A DNA stretch of 64,000 nucleotides, from contig AP018281.1 of the NCBI GenBank assembly GCA_002368355.1, forward strand, positions 682,001 to 746,000. Direction: 5' to 3'. Source of the DNA: Chondrocystis sp. NIES-4102 (lineage in GTDB: Bacteria > Cyanobacteriota > Cyanobacteriia > Cyanobacteriales > Xenococcaceae). A model generated the notes under the pieces. That model worked only from the letters and a program-made list of their open reading frames with translations. It was not told where the DNA came from and did no database searches. The translations under genes were made by a program, and so were the position numbers. This document shows, one piece after another, positions 1-8,538 of the stretch. Every line of letters begins with the position of its first letter. Within the stretch, counting starts at the first letter, position 1.

Positions 1-992
1 CTGTCAAAATTACCCAAGAAGAAGGATTAATTCTCTATGAAGATATGGTTTTAGGACGCTTATTTGAAGATAAGTGTGCTGAAATGTATTATCGAGGCAA
101 AATGTTTGGTTTTGTCCACCTTTATAACGGTCAGGAAGCAGTTTCGTCTGGTATAGTTAAAGCCTTACGTACCAAAGGTGATTATGTCTGTAGTACCTAC
201 CGCGATCATGTTCATGCCCTAAGTGCTGGAGTGCCTGCCAAACAAGTAATGGCGGAGCTATTTGGTAAAGAAACTGGTTGTAGTAAAGGTCGTGGCGGTT
301 CGATGCATATGTTTTCTGCCGAACATGGACTTTTAGGGGGTTATGCTTTTGTCGCCGAAGGAATTCCCGTGGCAACTGGGGCAGCTTTTCAAAGTAAATA
401 TCGTCGTGAAGCGATGGGAGACGCTAATTCTGATTCTGTAGCAGTTTGCTTTTTTGGCGATGGTGCTAGCAATAATGGTCAGTTTTTTGAGTGTTTGAAC
501 ATGGCTGCGTTATGGAAACTGCCAATTATCTATGTGGTAGAAAATAATAAGTGGGCAATTGGTATGGCTCATGAACGGGCAACATCTCAACCAGAAATTT
601 ATAAAAAAGCCAGTGTTTTTAATATGGCAGGTTATGAAGTGGATGGTATGGATGTTTTAGCTGTTAATACCCTCGCCAAAGAAGCTGTAGCGCGCGCTCG
701 TGCTGGAGAAGGCCCTACCTTAATTGAAGCTCTAACCTATCGTTTTCGAGGTCATTCTTTAGCAGATCCAGATGAATTGAGAGATCCTGCGGAAAAAGAA
801 TTTTGGGGTAAACGAGATCCTATTAAAAAATTTGCTGCCTATATGATTGAACAGAATTTGGCGACAGAGGCACAATTGCAAGAAATAGACGATAAAGTTA
901 AAGCAACCATCGAAGAGGCGGTTAGTTTTGCTGAAAACAGCCCAGAACCAAATCCTCAAGATTTACGTCGTTATATTTTTGCTGAAGATTAA
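1..992 (+). CDS. pdhA: Pyruvate dehydrogenase E1 component, alpha subunit (5' end outside window)
   Basis: E1 alpha subunit of the pyruvate dehydrogenase complex. With thiamine diphosphate it decarboxylates pyruvate and passes the acetyl group to the E2 lipoyl domain. The reading frame is open from base 3, so the start codon and roughly the first 15 residues lie before the window. The thiamine diphosphate motif is visible as GDGASNNG, closed by VVENNKW. The conserved stretches [14 protein letters not shown] and [11 protein letters not shown] are typical of cyanobacterial and plastid E1 alpha. The protein ends in a plain helical tail at the family's usual length. No beta subunit gene follows, so in this genome pdhB is elsewhere, as is common in cyanobacteria. 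Confidence 0.95.
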   Translation, partial: VKITQEEGLILYEDMVLGRLFEDKCAEMYYRGKMFGFVHLYNGQEAVSSGIVKALRTKGDYVCSTYRDHVHALSAGVPAKQVMAELFGKETGCSKGRGGSMHMFSAEHGLLGGYAFVAEGIPVATGAAFQSKYRREAMGDANSDSVAVCFFGDGASNNGQFFECLNMAALWKLPIIYVVENNKWAIGMAHERATSQPEIYKKASVFNMAGYEVDGMDVLAVNTLAKEAVARARAGEGPTLIEALTYRFRGHSLADPDELRDPAEKEFWGKRDPIKKFAAYMIEQNLATEAQLQEIDDKVKATIEEAVSFAENSPEPNPQDLRRYIFAED

Positions 993-1018
993 TTTTAATT
1001 AGGACTATTTGGGGAATT

Positions 1019-1045
1019 TTAGTTGGGGTTTAAATCCCCATCTAA
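1019..1045 (+). terminator. Hairpin downstream of pdhA
   Basis: An inverted repeat with arms TTAGTTGGGG and CCCCATCTAA (one mismatch) closes a seven-base loop 27 bases after the pdhA stop. No strong T tract follows, so it may be a weak terminator or an RNA 3'-end stabiliser. Confidence 0.35.
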
Positions 1046-1059
1046 CTTAACCCTACACG

Positions 1060-1215
1060 GTAGAAGTCAGGAGACAGGACATAGGAGACAGGAGTCGGGA
1101 GACTGAAGTTAGGTAGTAGGTAGTAGGTAGTGGGTAGTGGGGAATGGGTTAGCTACTAAAAGCTAAAAGCTAACAGCTTTAAAATTTCCCTTAATTACCT
1201 AGTATTGTTGCTGAA
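1060..1215. repeat. Mosaic intergenic repeat, copy 1
   Basis: Low-complexity direct-repeat tract built from AGTCAGGAGACAGGA-type units, then TAGGTAGTAGG units, then AGCTAAAAGC units. It closes with a conserved tail, CCCTTAATTACCTAGTATTG. The same modules in the same order recur near 8.0-8.4, 11.7, 12.4, 15.1, 25.3-25.9 and 62.8 kb. It has no coding potential. Confidence 0.75.
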
Positions 1216-1226
1216 ACAAACGGAAT

Positions 1227-1778
1227 TTGCTTTTAAAATATAAGAACTTGGTGCAAATAATAGCAGAAAAATTAGTAACCTCTCTTGTTACTTTACCCAC
1301 TCTAACTAATTGGCTGGAAGGATTTTTTTTTCTTTTAATTTATGCTGCGATTGTTTTACCAATTGGTTTTATAACTGAATTTATACATTGCTCTTGGCAA
1401 AGATCACCCAAATTAATTATTAAAATTATCCTAACTTCTTTATTTACTCCAGCTATATTAGAAGAAATATTTTTTCGAGTTATTTTATTACCATCCCCAA
1501 TAGTAGAAACAACAGCTAATACATTATATTGTTGGATTATAGTTAGCTTAGTTTTGTTTATTATTTATCATCCTCTCAATGCCCTTACCTTTTTTCCCGC
1601 AGGCAGAAAAACTTTTTTTCAACCAGTATTTCTTTTTAGTGCAGGCTTATTAGGTTTTATTAACTCTATTTCTTATCTTACTAGTGGTTCAATTTGGCAA
1701 GCTATTTTTATACATTGGATTATCGTTATTATTTGGCTGATTTTTTTAGGCGGTTACGAGAAAATTACACCCGTATAA
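1227..1778 (+). CDS. CPBP-family intramembrane protease-like protein
   Basis: Small, strongly hydrophobic protein (about 183 residues) with several predicted membrane spans. It carries the diagnostic glutamate-arginine motif EEIFFR near residue 80, a second conserved block, HPLNALTF, near residue 115, and a C-terminal membrane histidine in FIHWIIV. These are the three motifs of CPBP (Abi/CAAX-processing-like) intramembrane glutamate proteases. The substrate is unknown. No ATG is available: the frame offers TTG at 1227, TTG at 1248 and GTG at 1251, none with a clear ribosome binding site, so the true start may be 21-24 bases later. It is convergent with the next gene. Confidence 0.75.
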   Translation: MLLKYKNLVQIIAEKLVTSLVTLPTLTNWLEGFFFLLIYAAIVLPIGFITEFIHCSWQRSPKLIIKIILTSLFTPAILEEIFFRVILLPSPIVETTANTLYCWIIVSLVLFIIYHPLNALTFFPAGRKTFFQPVFLFSAGLLGFINSISYLTSGSIWQAIFIHWIIVIIWLIFLGGYEKITPV

Positions 1779-1830
1779 AATTAAATATTTAACATCAACA
1801 ATAATGATTCAGTAATGCCATAGACAATAG

Positions 1831-1883
1831 CCAAAAAAATAAGGAGTAGACATCAAAGCATCGGCTTTAAAGTGATTACTCCT
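1831..1883 (-). terminator. Rho-independent terminator of the RPV-repeat gene
   Basis: Read on the minus strand, arms AGGAGTA and TACTCCT enclose an inner complementary stem (ATCA/TGAT and AAGC/GCTT), and the structure is followed by a run of seven T in TTATTTTTTT. It sits 24 bases past the stop of the minus-strand gene at 1907. Confidence 0.7.
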
Positions 1884-1906
1884 AAAAGGAAATTAAAATT
1901 AATAGA

Positions 1907-2377
1907 TTAATCGAGATATCCCATAAGAGAAGCAGGATCATCTATTTCATTTGATGCTACAGGACGATTACCCATAACAAGATAGGAATTACTAATCTTA
2001 AGTGTACTAGCAGCGATCGGGCGATTACCAGATATTACAATAGAACTATTGAATTTTACATTACCCTGAGTAACAGGACGCGCTGAACCTACGGAAGAAT
2101 AAGTGTGAACCACTTTGAGATGACTAGGTTCAACTGGTCGATTTTGAGGCAACAAGGTTGTTGCTGGTGTGGAAAAAGTTGATAGGGCGAGTAATTTACT
2201 ATCGTCTTCTTGAGTTTTAGTACTAATGACCGTAGTTTGAACTTGAGGTTCTACTGCTGGGGTGTTTGTACTAATAATTGTGGTTTGAACTTTGGGTTCA
2301 GCCTGACTCTTAGCTGTTGAAGTTCTAGATCTAGTTTCTTTAGCTTGGGGGTTATTATTGATATTTCCTTCAGCCAT
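1907..2377 (-). CDS. Conserved-type hypothetical protein built of short RPV repeats
   Basis: A 156-residue soluble protein without a signal peptide, not assigned to a named family. The first 60 residues are polar and low-complexity and contain a duplicated block (EPKVQTTIIST at 28-38, EPQVQTTVIST at 43-53). From residue 80 to 138 there are three repeats of 19-20 residues, each starting RP(V/I), carrying an LK or VK-x(3)-SY-like strand and ending in G-N or G-S. A fourth partial repeat leads to a conserved-looking tail ending LMGYLD. The start is supported by the ribosome binding site AGGAGA eight bases before the ATG. The alternating hydrophobic pattern suggests short beta strands. Function is unknown. 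Confidence 0.7.
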   Translation of the reverse strand: MAEGNINNNPQAKETRSRTSTAKSQAEPKVQTTIISTNTPAVEPQVQTTVISTKTQEDDSKLLALSTFSTPATTLLPQNRPVEPSHLKVVHTYSSVGSARPVTQGNVKFNSSIVISGNRPIAASTLKISNSYLVMGNRPVASNEIDDPASLMGYLD

Positions 2378-2535
2378 TAGGATTGTCTCCTGAATTTAAT
2401 TTGATAAAGTTATTGGTTAAGTTACTAATTATCTACTGCTCTTATTCTTTTTTTAATAACTCCTTTTATTTTTGCATTCTATGGATTTAGCGACAAGAGT
2501 TAGATTAATTTATGGTTATTTATAGTAATGAGGGA

Positions 2536-2898
2536 CTACTCTAAATCTAAGGCTTTTGACCCACCTTGTTCTAGTTGTAATAAAACTTTACCTATTTGAT
2601 CCCAAATAAATCCACCAGTAAAAAGAGTTAGTAAAAGTGCAACTCCATAGGAAGGAATAATCCCGAAGCCAAGTATTAATAAGCCCCCACCTAAGAATAC
2701 TAAAACTCCCAAAGAAATACCTAAATAAGTTGCAATTGTAGCTGATTCTTTAATTTTAAAAGCATTTTGCTTACTCGGATTTTTATAAGCATCTCTTAAC
2801 TTTTGCGACATGAGATTTTCAAATGCTGAACCACAGGTTATAGCAATAAATATCCCAAGCAAGGCTACTAAAAAAGGGGGATGAGGTGTGTAATACAT
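2536..2898 (-). CDS. Small integral membrane protein, cyanobacterial type
   Basis: About 120 residues with an N-terminal membrane segment (FLVALLGIFIAITCG), a basic cytoplasmic stretch (QKLRDAYKNPSKQNAFK), and two closely spaced glycine-rich membrane segments in the C-terminal half. I do not recognise a named family. The ATG at 2898 is preferred over an upstream GTG (2982), because the upstream start would add a non-membrane leader and overlap the kinase gene. It lies 43 bases downstream of the ABC1 kinase gene on the same strand and may be cotranscribed with it. Function unknown. Confidence 0.65.
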   Translation of the reverse strand: MYYTPHPPFLVALLGIFIAITCGSAFENLMSQKLRDAYKNPSKQNAFKIKESATIATYLGISLGVLVFLGGGLLILGFGIIPSYGVALLLTLFTGGFIWDQIGKVLLQLEQGGSKALDLE

Positions 2899-2941
2899 AA
2901 AAATCTCTAAGTTTTTTCTAAAAAGGCAATGCTTTATTACT

Positions 2942-4639
2942 TTAACTTGAAGTGGTGGCAGAGGGAATAATTGCTGCAACACTATTAGCAGAAATTTGGC
3001 GGAATGTATTAAAGGCTAATTCTATTATTTTTTGTGGTTTAATGTCGTCTTGAATCAAACTCCAAATTCTTTGTACTTCGTCGGTATGTAATCGATCGCC
3101 TTCAGTTAGAGCAATAAGTAGTTGTTGACGCAGATATTTACCTTCTTCTGAAAGCAAATATTGTAGCCCTAAACGAGCAGTAGGTAATAAATCAAAATTG
3201 CCATCAGTGCTTGCGATCGCAATCATATTTTCCAATCTTTGCCATTGGAATTTACCGTCTTTTATTAAGACATCTAGTAAACGTCGGCGCAATTGTGGAG
3301 ACTCCCCTGTTAACAATCTTTGGGATACATAGGGATAGGATACTTCCACGATTTTAAAATTAGGATTAAGACTTAAAGCTAACCCCTCTTGAGTAATTAA
3401 AGAACGAATAATTAAAGCGAATTTAGCAGGTAGACGGAAAGGATATTCATACATTAATTCTGAAAACTCATCGGTAATCGTCTTAAAGTTGAAATCAGCA
3501 ACACTTTCACTAATTGCTCTACCTAAAACTTTTTCTAATGCGGGTACAATAGGTTGAATATTGGTATCAGGAGTTAAAAATCCTAAGTTAACAAAATCTT
3601 GTGCTAAAGCTTGATAATCTCGGTTAATTAACTGCACTACAGCACTAGCAATAGTTTCCTTCATATCTTCGTCTAATTGATCCATCATCCCAAAGTCGAT
3701 ATATGCCATACGACCATCGAGGGTAGCAAAAAGATTACCAGGGTGTGGATCTGCATGAAAGAAGCCATACTCTAATAGTTGACGTAACCCAGAAGTTACA
3801 CCAATTCTAATCAACTCATCCGTATCTAAGCCTGCTGCTTCTAATCTAGGGCGATCGGTTAATTTAATACCATTAATCCATTCTAAAGTTAGAACGCGAC
3901 TGGTACTATACTGAGTATAAATAATGGGTACTTTAACTTCAGGATCACCATCAAAATTTAGGGCAAATTTTTGAGCATTTCTGGCTTCGTTAACATAGTC
4001 GATTTCTTCAAATAATTTCATCCCAAATTCATCGACAATCAAACTCAAGTCATGACCTAAATTCAATGGTAGCCAAGGTTCAACCCAAGCAGCTATATTT
4101 CTCATTAAATAAAGATCTAAACTCAGTATGGGGCGTAAATTAGGACGTTGTACTTTAACTGCTACCTCTTCCCCACTATGTAGGACAGCTTTATATACTT
4201 GACCCAAACTAGCAGCAGCTATAGGTTGAGGTGAAAATTCTCGATAAACATCTTCAATGCTTGTACCCAATTCCGACTCAATAATCTCAAAAGCGAGACG
4301 ATTATCGAAAGGTGGTAATTGATCTTGTAATTTAATTAATTCGTCTAAATAATCCTTACGAATTAAATCAGGTCTAGTAGAGAGAGCTTGACCAACCTTA
4401 ATATAAGTAGGACCAAGCTTAGTCAGAATTTTGCGTAATTCACTAGCTCGCTTTTGCTGATTAACTCTGGTTCGATTAGTCCATTTATCCCAAGACAGGT
4501 GCAAAATGAAATTACCAAACAACCAGATAATGGCAAGCATCCGCCAAATTATTCGCCAGGGTTGGAAACGATAGCGAGACGCGATCGCCTCAGCATTATA
4601 ACGATAGGAATGACTAAGTTCTAACTGCGAATTATTCAT
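2942..4639 (-). CDS. ABC1/UbiB (AarF) family atypical protein kinase
   Basis: A 565-residue member of the ABC1/ADCK/UbiB family, ATP-binding proteins linked to isoprenoid-quinone metabolism and, in plastids, to plastoglobules. The family hallmarks are present: KVGQ at residues 81-84 with the following RPDLI helix, an alanine-rich nucleotide loop (AAASLGQVYKA) replacing the usual glycine loop, an invariant lysine in VAVKVQRP, the catalytic segment HADPHPGN, and the metal-binding DFG in YIDFGMMD. Hydrophobic residues 30-50 could associate with membrane. Cyanobacteria carry several paralogues and the sequence alone does not say which one this is. Confidence 0.9.
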   Translation of the reverse strand: MNNSQLELSHSYRYNAEAIASRYRFQPWRIIWRMLAIIWLFGNFILHLSWDKWTNRTRVNQQKRASELRKILTKLGPTYIKVGQALSTRPDLIRKDYLDELIKLQDQLPPFDNRLAFEIIESELGTSIEDVYREFSPQPIAAASLGQVYKAVLHSGEEVAVKVQRPNLRPILSLDLYLMRNIAAWVEPWLPLNLGHDLSLIVDEFGMKLFEEIDYVNEARNAQKFALNFDGDPEVKVPIIYTQYSTSRVLTLEWINGIKLTDRPRLEAAGLDTDELIRIGVTSGLRQLLEYGFFHADPHPGNLFATLDGRMAYIDFGMMDQLDEDMKETIASAVVQLINRDYQALAQDFVNLGFLTPDTNIQPIVPALEKVLGRAISESVADFNFKTITDEFSELMYEYPFRLPAKFALIIRSLITQEGLALSLNPNFKIVEVSYPYVSQRLLTGESPQLRRRLLDVLIKDGKFQWQRLENMIAIASTDGNFDLLPTARLGLQYLLSEEGKYLRQQLLIALTEGDRLHTDEVQRIWSLIQDDIKPQKIIELAFNTFRQISANSVAAIIPSATTSS

Positions 4640-4680
4640 CTTTATTTGTTGACACCAGGGCGTACAATAAATGCGTTTCG

Positions 4681-4716
4681 CTCTTAAACTTGGTCTTTTT
4701 TGGTCTAGCTTAAGAG
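4681..4716. other. Inverted repeat upstream of the ABC1 kinase gene
   Basis: Perfect 7-bp arms CTCTTAA and TTAAGAG flank a loop that contains the direct repeat TTGGTC / TTGGTC. It lies 42-77 bases upstream of the kinase start, so it could be an operator or leader structure. There is no further support. Confidence 0.25.
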
Positions 4717-4861
4717 ATTAATTTTACCCTTCTCGTTAAAAAGACGATTAATGGTGATTAATAATTATACTAGTATACAAAACTACATTTTACTTAGTAT
4801 TATATTATCTTTTAAGTTACGATTCTTCTAATTTTCAGTAGATCTAACCAATAACTGTAAT

Positions 4862-5611
4862 TTAGTAGGAAGCGATCGCCACGCTTAACATTTCTTCAGG
4901 GGAAAGACGATCATGAATTATTTTGCCATCTTTAAACCAAACAATTCTTTGGGTTAATTTAGCAACTTCAGGTTCGTGAGTAACCATAACCACGGTAATA
5001 CCACTACTGTTTAACTGACCAAAAATATCCAAAACTTCTTTAGTCGTTTGAGAGTCTAACGCACCTGTCGGCTCATCCGCCAGTAATAATAATGGTTCAT
5101 TAACAATAGCTCTGGCGATCGCTACTCGTTGTTGTTGTCCACCAGAAAGTTGATTAGGGCGATTATTAATTCTATTACCCAAGCCGACTTTTTTTAGGGC
5201 TTCAGTAGCGCGATCGCGTCTTTCGTTACTGGGTACTCCTGCATAAACCATTGGTAACATCACATTTTCTAGCGCACTAATCTGTGGTAGTAAATGAAAT
5301 TGCTGGAATACAAAACCAATTTTACGGTTACGAATTTCTGCTAGTTGTTCATCTGCTAATCCTGCTACGGCAACATTATCTAAATAATATCTACCTGCTG
5401 TAGGTCTATCTAAGCAACCAATAATATTCATGGCGGTCGATTTACCCGAACCAGATGCCCCCATAATTGAGCAATAATCCCCTTGATGGATTAATAGGTC
5501 GATTTTATCTAGGGCGTGAACTATTGTATTACCACTACCATAGATTTTCTCCACTTCTTCTAAGCGGATAACTACAGGTTTAGATTCGTGAGGCTGTTTT
5601 GATAAATTCAT
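4862..5611 (-). CDS. ABC transporter ATP-binding protein, MacB/LolD (DevA-like) family
   Basis: Cytoplasmic ATPase of a MacB/LolD-type (type VII) ABC transporter. It has Walker [11 protein letters not shown]-loop [10 protein letters not shown], signature LSGGQQQR, Walker [10 protein letters not shown] and the switch histidine in VTHEP. The LTG-type spacing before the signature and the [10 protein letters not shown] sequence are typical of the MacB/LolD/DevA group, which drives export of lipids, lipoproteins or glycolipids with an MFP partner. The ATG at 5611 is preferred over a TTG 33 bases upstream. No permease or membrane-fusion gene is adjacent, so this is an orphan ATPase in the window. 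Confidence 0.88.
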   Translation of the reverse strand: MNLSKQPHESKPVVIRLEEVEKIYGSGNTIVHALDKIDLLIHQGDYCSIMGASGSGKSTAMNIIGCLDRPTAGRYYLDNVAVAGLADEQLAEIRNRKIGFVFQQFHLLPQISALENVMLPMVYAGVPSNERRDRATEALKKVGLGNRINNRPNQLSGGQQQRVAIARAIVNEPLLLLADEPTGALDSQTTKEVLDIFGQLNSSGITVVMVTHEPEVAKLTQRIVWFKDGKIIHDRLSPEEMLSVAIASY

Positions 5612-5667
5612 AAAAATCTCAGAACTATATTTATATTCTGGCAATAATTATTTACTTTTGTATATCT

Positions 5668-5699
5668 AAAATAAAAAGCGATCCCCAAAGAGCGATCGC
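5668..5699 (-). terminator. Terminator of desA
   Basis: On the minus strand, arms GCGATC and GATCGC separated by ten bases are followed directly by TTTTTATTTT. It lies about 64 bases after the desA stop. The stem is made of two HIP1-like half sites. Confidence 0.6.
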
Positions 5700-5762
5700 C
5701 AAAATGTTATTTCTATTTTTTTTAACTAATGTGATGCAAATATTTTGCCCACCAGGATTAAA

Positions 5763-6824
5763 TTAGGAATTTAATTTTGCTAAACGGTACTTTTCAATAC
5801 TTTGATAATTATCTTGTTCTTCGTACAGATGGCAGGTTTTAGTTACCTTCTGGATTAATTCCCAGTTAAAACTACAGTCAGGATAAAGATAATCACCCCA
5901 ATTCTCAACTAAACTCTGATGTGCTTGACGTAGGTTATACCAAGGAATAGCAGTAGTAAGGTGATGGGGAATATGAACATTGATATCATGGCAAAGAAAT
6001 TCCACCCACCAAGGATACTTACAATTAACAGTACCCGATAATTGAGCGCGTGCCTCATTCCATTGTTCTTCTGGTTTAAAGGGGATTTCAGGCATTGTGT
6101 GGTGGAACATTGTAAAGGTACTCATCCAAAAATGATAAACCAGCCAAGGCATCAACCAAAACTTAATTACACCAGTAACACCTGTGGTAATAAATAAAAT
6201 AGGAAACCCAATTGCTGCACCAATTAAAACTACTAATACCGACAAACGAACTTGTTCTCTTTGAGTGCCTTCAAATTGTCCCCAATTAAAGTGTAATTTT
6301 GCCCAATGAGCAATTGACCCTAACCACCAGAATTTACCTCGCATTTGACGATATAACCACTTGAGAGTTGGTGAGGAATTATCAAAAATTTCAGTGGTAA
6401 AAGGGTCCCAGGCATTATCTACACCCAACTTATTAGTATGCTTGTGGTGATGATTATGTAAGATTCGCCAAGCATGAAACGGATAAATGATCGGTAGCGT
6501 TACTATATGTCCTACCAAGTCATTCACCCACATACGATTAGAAAAAGAGCGATGACCACAATCATGAGCAATTACAAAAAAACCTTGTAAACTTGTTCCC
6601 AAAAATATCCAAGCAACAGGTAATAAGTACCAAGGAGAAATTGCTACTACCCAATAACCTAACGCAACACATAAAACGTTAATCACTAATTTTGACCAGG
6701 CTTTACGGGGATTTTTTATAAATACTTCTTTTGGTAAGGTATTAATAATGTCCCTAATCTTAATATTTTCATCTAGTTGTGCAGGCGACGGAGATTCAAT
6801 AGCTTGTGGCGATATTGCTGTCAT
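5763..6824 (-). CDS. desA: Acyl-lipid omega-6 (delta-12) desaturase, DesA type
   Basis: Membrane di-iron desaturase that introduces the second double bond into oleoyl chains of membrane glycerolipids, with ferredoxin as electron donor. The three histidine boxes are present: HDCGH at residues 87-91, HNHHH at 123-127 and HIPHH near 287. The hydrophobic pattern gives two membrane hairpins. The 353-residue length and sequences such as WLVYHFWMSTFTMFHHT match my memory of cyanobacterial DesA closely, better than the omega-3 enzyme DesB. The gene is monocistronic with its own terminator. desA of other cyanobacteria is cold-regulated, but no such signal can be read here. Confidence 0.88.
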   Translation of the reverse strand: MTAISPQAIESPSPAQLDENIKIRDIINTLPKEVFIKNPRKAWSKLVINVLCVALGYWVVAISPWYLLPVAWIFLGTSLQGFFVIAHDCGHRSFSNRMWVNDLVGHIVTLPIIYPFHAWRILHNHHHKHTNKLGVDNAWDPFTTEIFDNSSPTLKWLYRQMRGKFWWLGSIAHWAKLHFNWGQFEGTQREQVRLSVLVVLIGAAIGFPILFITTGVTGVIKFWLMPWLVYHFWMSTFTMFHHTMPEIPFKPEEQWNEARAQLSGTVNCKYPWWVEFLCHDINVHIPHHLTTAIPWYNLRQAHQSLVENWGDYLYPDCSFNWELIQKVTKTCHLYEEQDNYQSIEKYRLAKLNS

Positions 6825-7296
6825 AAAATTTATTCGACTTTAATGATGATATTTTGCTAGCTTGTCAACGATCTCATCGAACCAGTTGTTGTCTAAGAAC
6901 GCATCTGGATATGCAGAGATAATCTAGCCTTGGTTTTTGCCTTAGAACTTGATTTTTGTTTAAGTCCCGCTATCAGCTTTTTAAGGTATTGCCGATGGAA
7001 AAATCAAAAAATAATACTTTTCCAATTCTTTTGCTTATCCTTCACCGCAAAGCGGTCATCGCAGGCTTCGCCGTGAAAAGGCGGAGTACCGATGACTCAG
7101 GTTGTATTTATACCACCAAACAAAAATATCAGTGGCAGGAGTTGATCGGTAATTTAGGTAAAGCTCAAGCAGCTAATTGGCAATAAGCTAGAAATATCAT
7201 TGAATATGGCTATTTATTTTACAATCCTTAATCTTTATATCACAGTTACGTAATCTCTAAAGAAATAGATAAAATATTTCCATTCATATCAAACTA
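6825..7296. other. Gene-poor spacer between desA and tsaB
   Basis: No convincing gene. A 76-codon open frame on the plus strand (6956-7186) is interrupted in the middle by a GC-rich palindromic patch (about 7040-7090, containing CGCAAAGCGGTCATCGC and GGCTTCGCC). Its composition differs from neighbouring genes, and it is most simply a decayed fragment or chance frame. The region should also contain the desA promoter, which was not identifiable. Confidence 0.4.
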
Positions 7297-7932
7297 TTAT
7301 TGGTTAACTGGATGTTGACCGTAAAAAGGCACAATTTCAGACCAATGAGGCGATTTACCGCTACGCCAACTAACATAAGCAAGATCTAAGACATTGGTAA
7401 CGGTGCTAGCAATACTACCTTCAGCTTTAATCAAGCGGTATGGCAGATCTAATTTATTTAATGTTGCCTGCCACCCCTGCTGAGTCATTAAGGTATCTTC
7501 TAAATATATTTGCAGATGATTAAGCTTATCTACTTGATAAATAGCGACATATAATTGCTCCCGTCTTGCATCCATCTCAACAGCTAATAACTCCTCACCC
7601 TGATAATTTTGGGCTGCTGCCACTGCTGCTAAATTAGAAATACCAAATAAAGGGATATCTAACTGTTGGGCGATAGTTCGAGCGGTCACAACCCCTACCC
7701 TAGTCCCCGTAAAACCTCCTGGTCCTTTGGCAACAGCTAGCCAAGCAAGATCTTGCCAGGTTTGGGGATAAATAATTTTTGCAAGAGATGAATGTAAAAC
7801 TGAGGCTAAATCTCTACCGAGATCCCAAACTTGACTACGATAATCACCTTGATAATTATTGATAGCTATACCCAGTTCTGCTGTACTAGTGTGAAGGGCG
7901 ATCGCATATTTATTATTATTGAGGATGGGCAT
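7297..7932 (-). CDS. tsaB: tRNA threonylcarbamoyladenosine biosynthesis protein TsaB
   Basis: TsaB (YeaZ) is the ASKHA-fold partner of TsaD in forming t6A at position 37 of ANN-decoding tRNAs. The N terminus ALHTSTAELGIAI is the usual phosphate-loop-like strand pair. GPGGFTGTRVG, the hallmark of the family, follows at about residue 70. The 211-residue length is normal for the bacterial protein without the TsaD catalytic domain. The start is an ATG. It is not in an operon with other t6A genes here. Confidence 0.92.
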   Translation of the reverse strand: MPILNNNKYAIALHTSTAELGIAINNYQGDYRSQVWDLGRDLASVLHSSLAKIIYPQTWQDLAWLAVAKGPGGFTGTRVGVVTARTIAQQLDIPLFGISNLAAVAAAQNYQGEELLAVEMDARREQLYVAIYQVDKLNHLQIYLEDTLMTQQGWQATLNKLDLPYRLIKAEGSIASTVTNVLDLAYVSWRSGKSPHWSEIVPFYGQHPVNQ

Positions 7933-8005
7933 AAACTAAAGTCTTACTGATTTCTTTGAACTGTGGCGAATATTATATTTTTATAGGCGTACATGATTAG
8001 TTTAA

Positions 8006-8412
8006 GACAATTCGGGCGATTATCGGGTCGTAGTTAGTAGGAGACAGCTAAAAGCTAAATCATTTTTATAAATTATTGTGCCAAGTAGTAAATAAAGAGT
8101 AACGAGTCTGGAGTAGCCAAATTGGGTACTGGGAGATTGGTTAGCGACTAAAAGCTAAAAAAAGGAGACAGGAGTCAGGAGCGATGCAGCGCGGTCTTGG
8201 GGGTTTCCCTCATAAGCGACTGCATCAAGAAGTCAGGAGTCAGGAGTCAGGAGTGTGGTAATCCCACAAGGGGACAATGTAGGTAATAGATAGTGGGGAA
8301 TGAGTTAGCCACTAAAAGCTAAAAGCTAAAAGCTAAGAGCTAATACTTAATAGCCGTGCATGGCAAATGCAATCGTGATCTAAAAAATGCCCCTTAATTA
8401 TCTTGTATTGAT
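8006..8412. repeat. Mosaic intergenic repeat, copy 2 (fullest copy)
   Basis: A roughly 400-bp non-coding element. It opens with AATTCGGGCGATTATCGGGT, a block also found near 11.71 kb. It then runs through AGCTAAA units, GGAGACAGGAGTCAGGA units with a nested palindrome insert, the block TAATCCCACAAGGGGACAAT, TAGGTAATAGGTAGTGG-like units and a long AGCTAAA heptamer array. It closes with CCCTTAATTATCTTGTATTG. The ends are shared with copy 3 while the interior varies in repeat number. Confidence 0.7.
8183..8226. repeat. Palindrome-bounded insert in heptamer array, copy I
   Basis: A 44-bp segment bounded by GATGCAG and its inverted complement CTGCATC. Inside is the complement of the GGGGGAAACCC-like core found in the other copies (GGGGGTTTCCC). 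On both sides lie GTCAGGA-type heptamers. Related inserts are at 25824-25912 and 62785-62830. Confidence 0.65.
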
Positions 8413-8538
8413 ATAGGTTTTAAACCTTTAATTTGAGGAGTGTAGCCAGATATTTGGTTTATGATAAATCCCCCTCTCCATTCAAAACGAACGAAGTGGA
8501 GGAAATTTAATCTCTTTGAGATCTCTATGTACCCTAGG

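Noticed and set aside
6956-7186. 76-codon plus-strand open frame upstream of tsaB
   Set aside because: No RBS or family; its centre is a GC-rich palindromic patch, so it was left as a possible fragment only.
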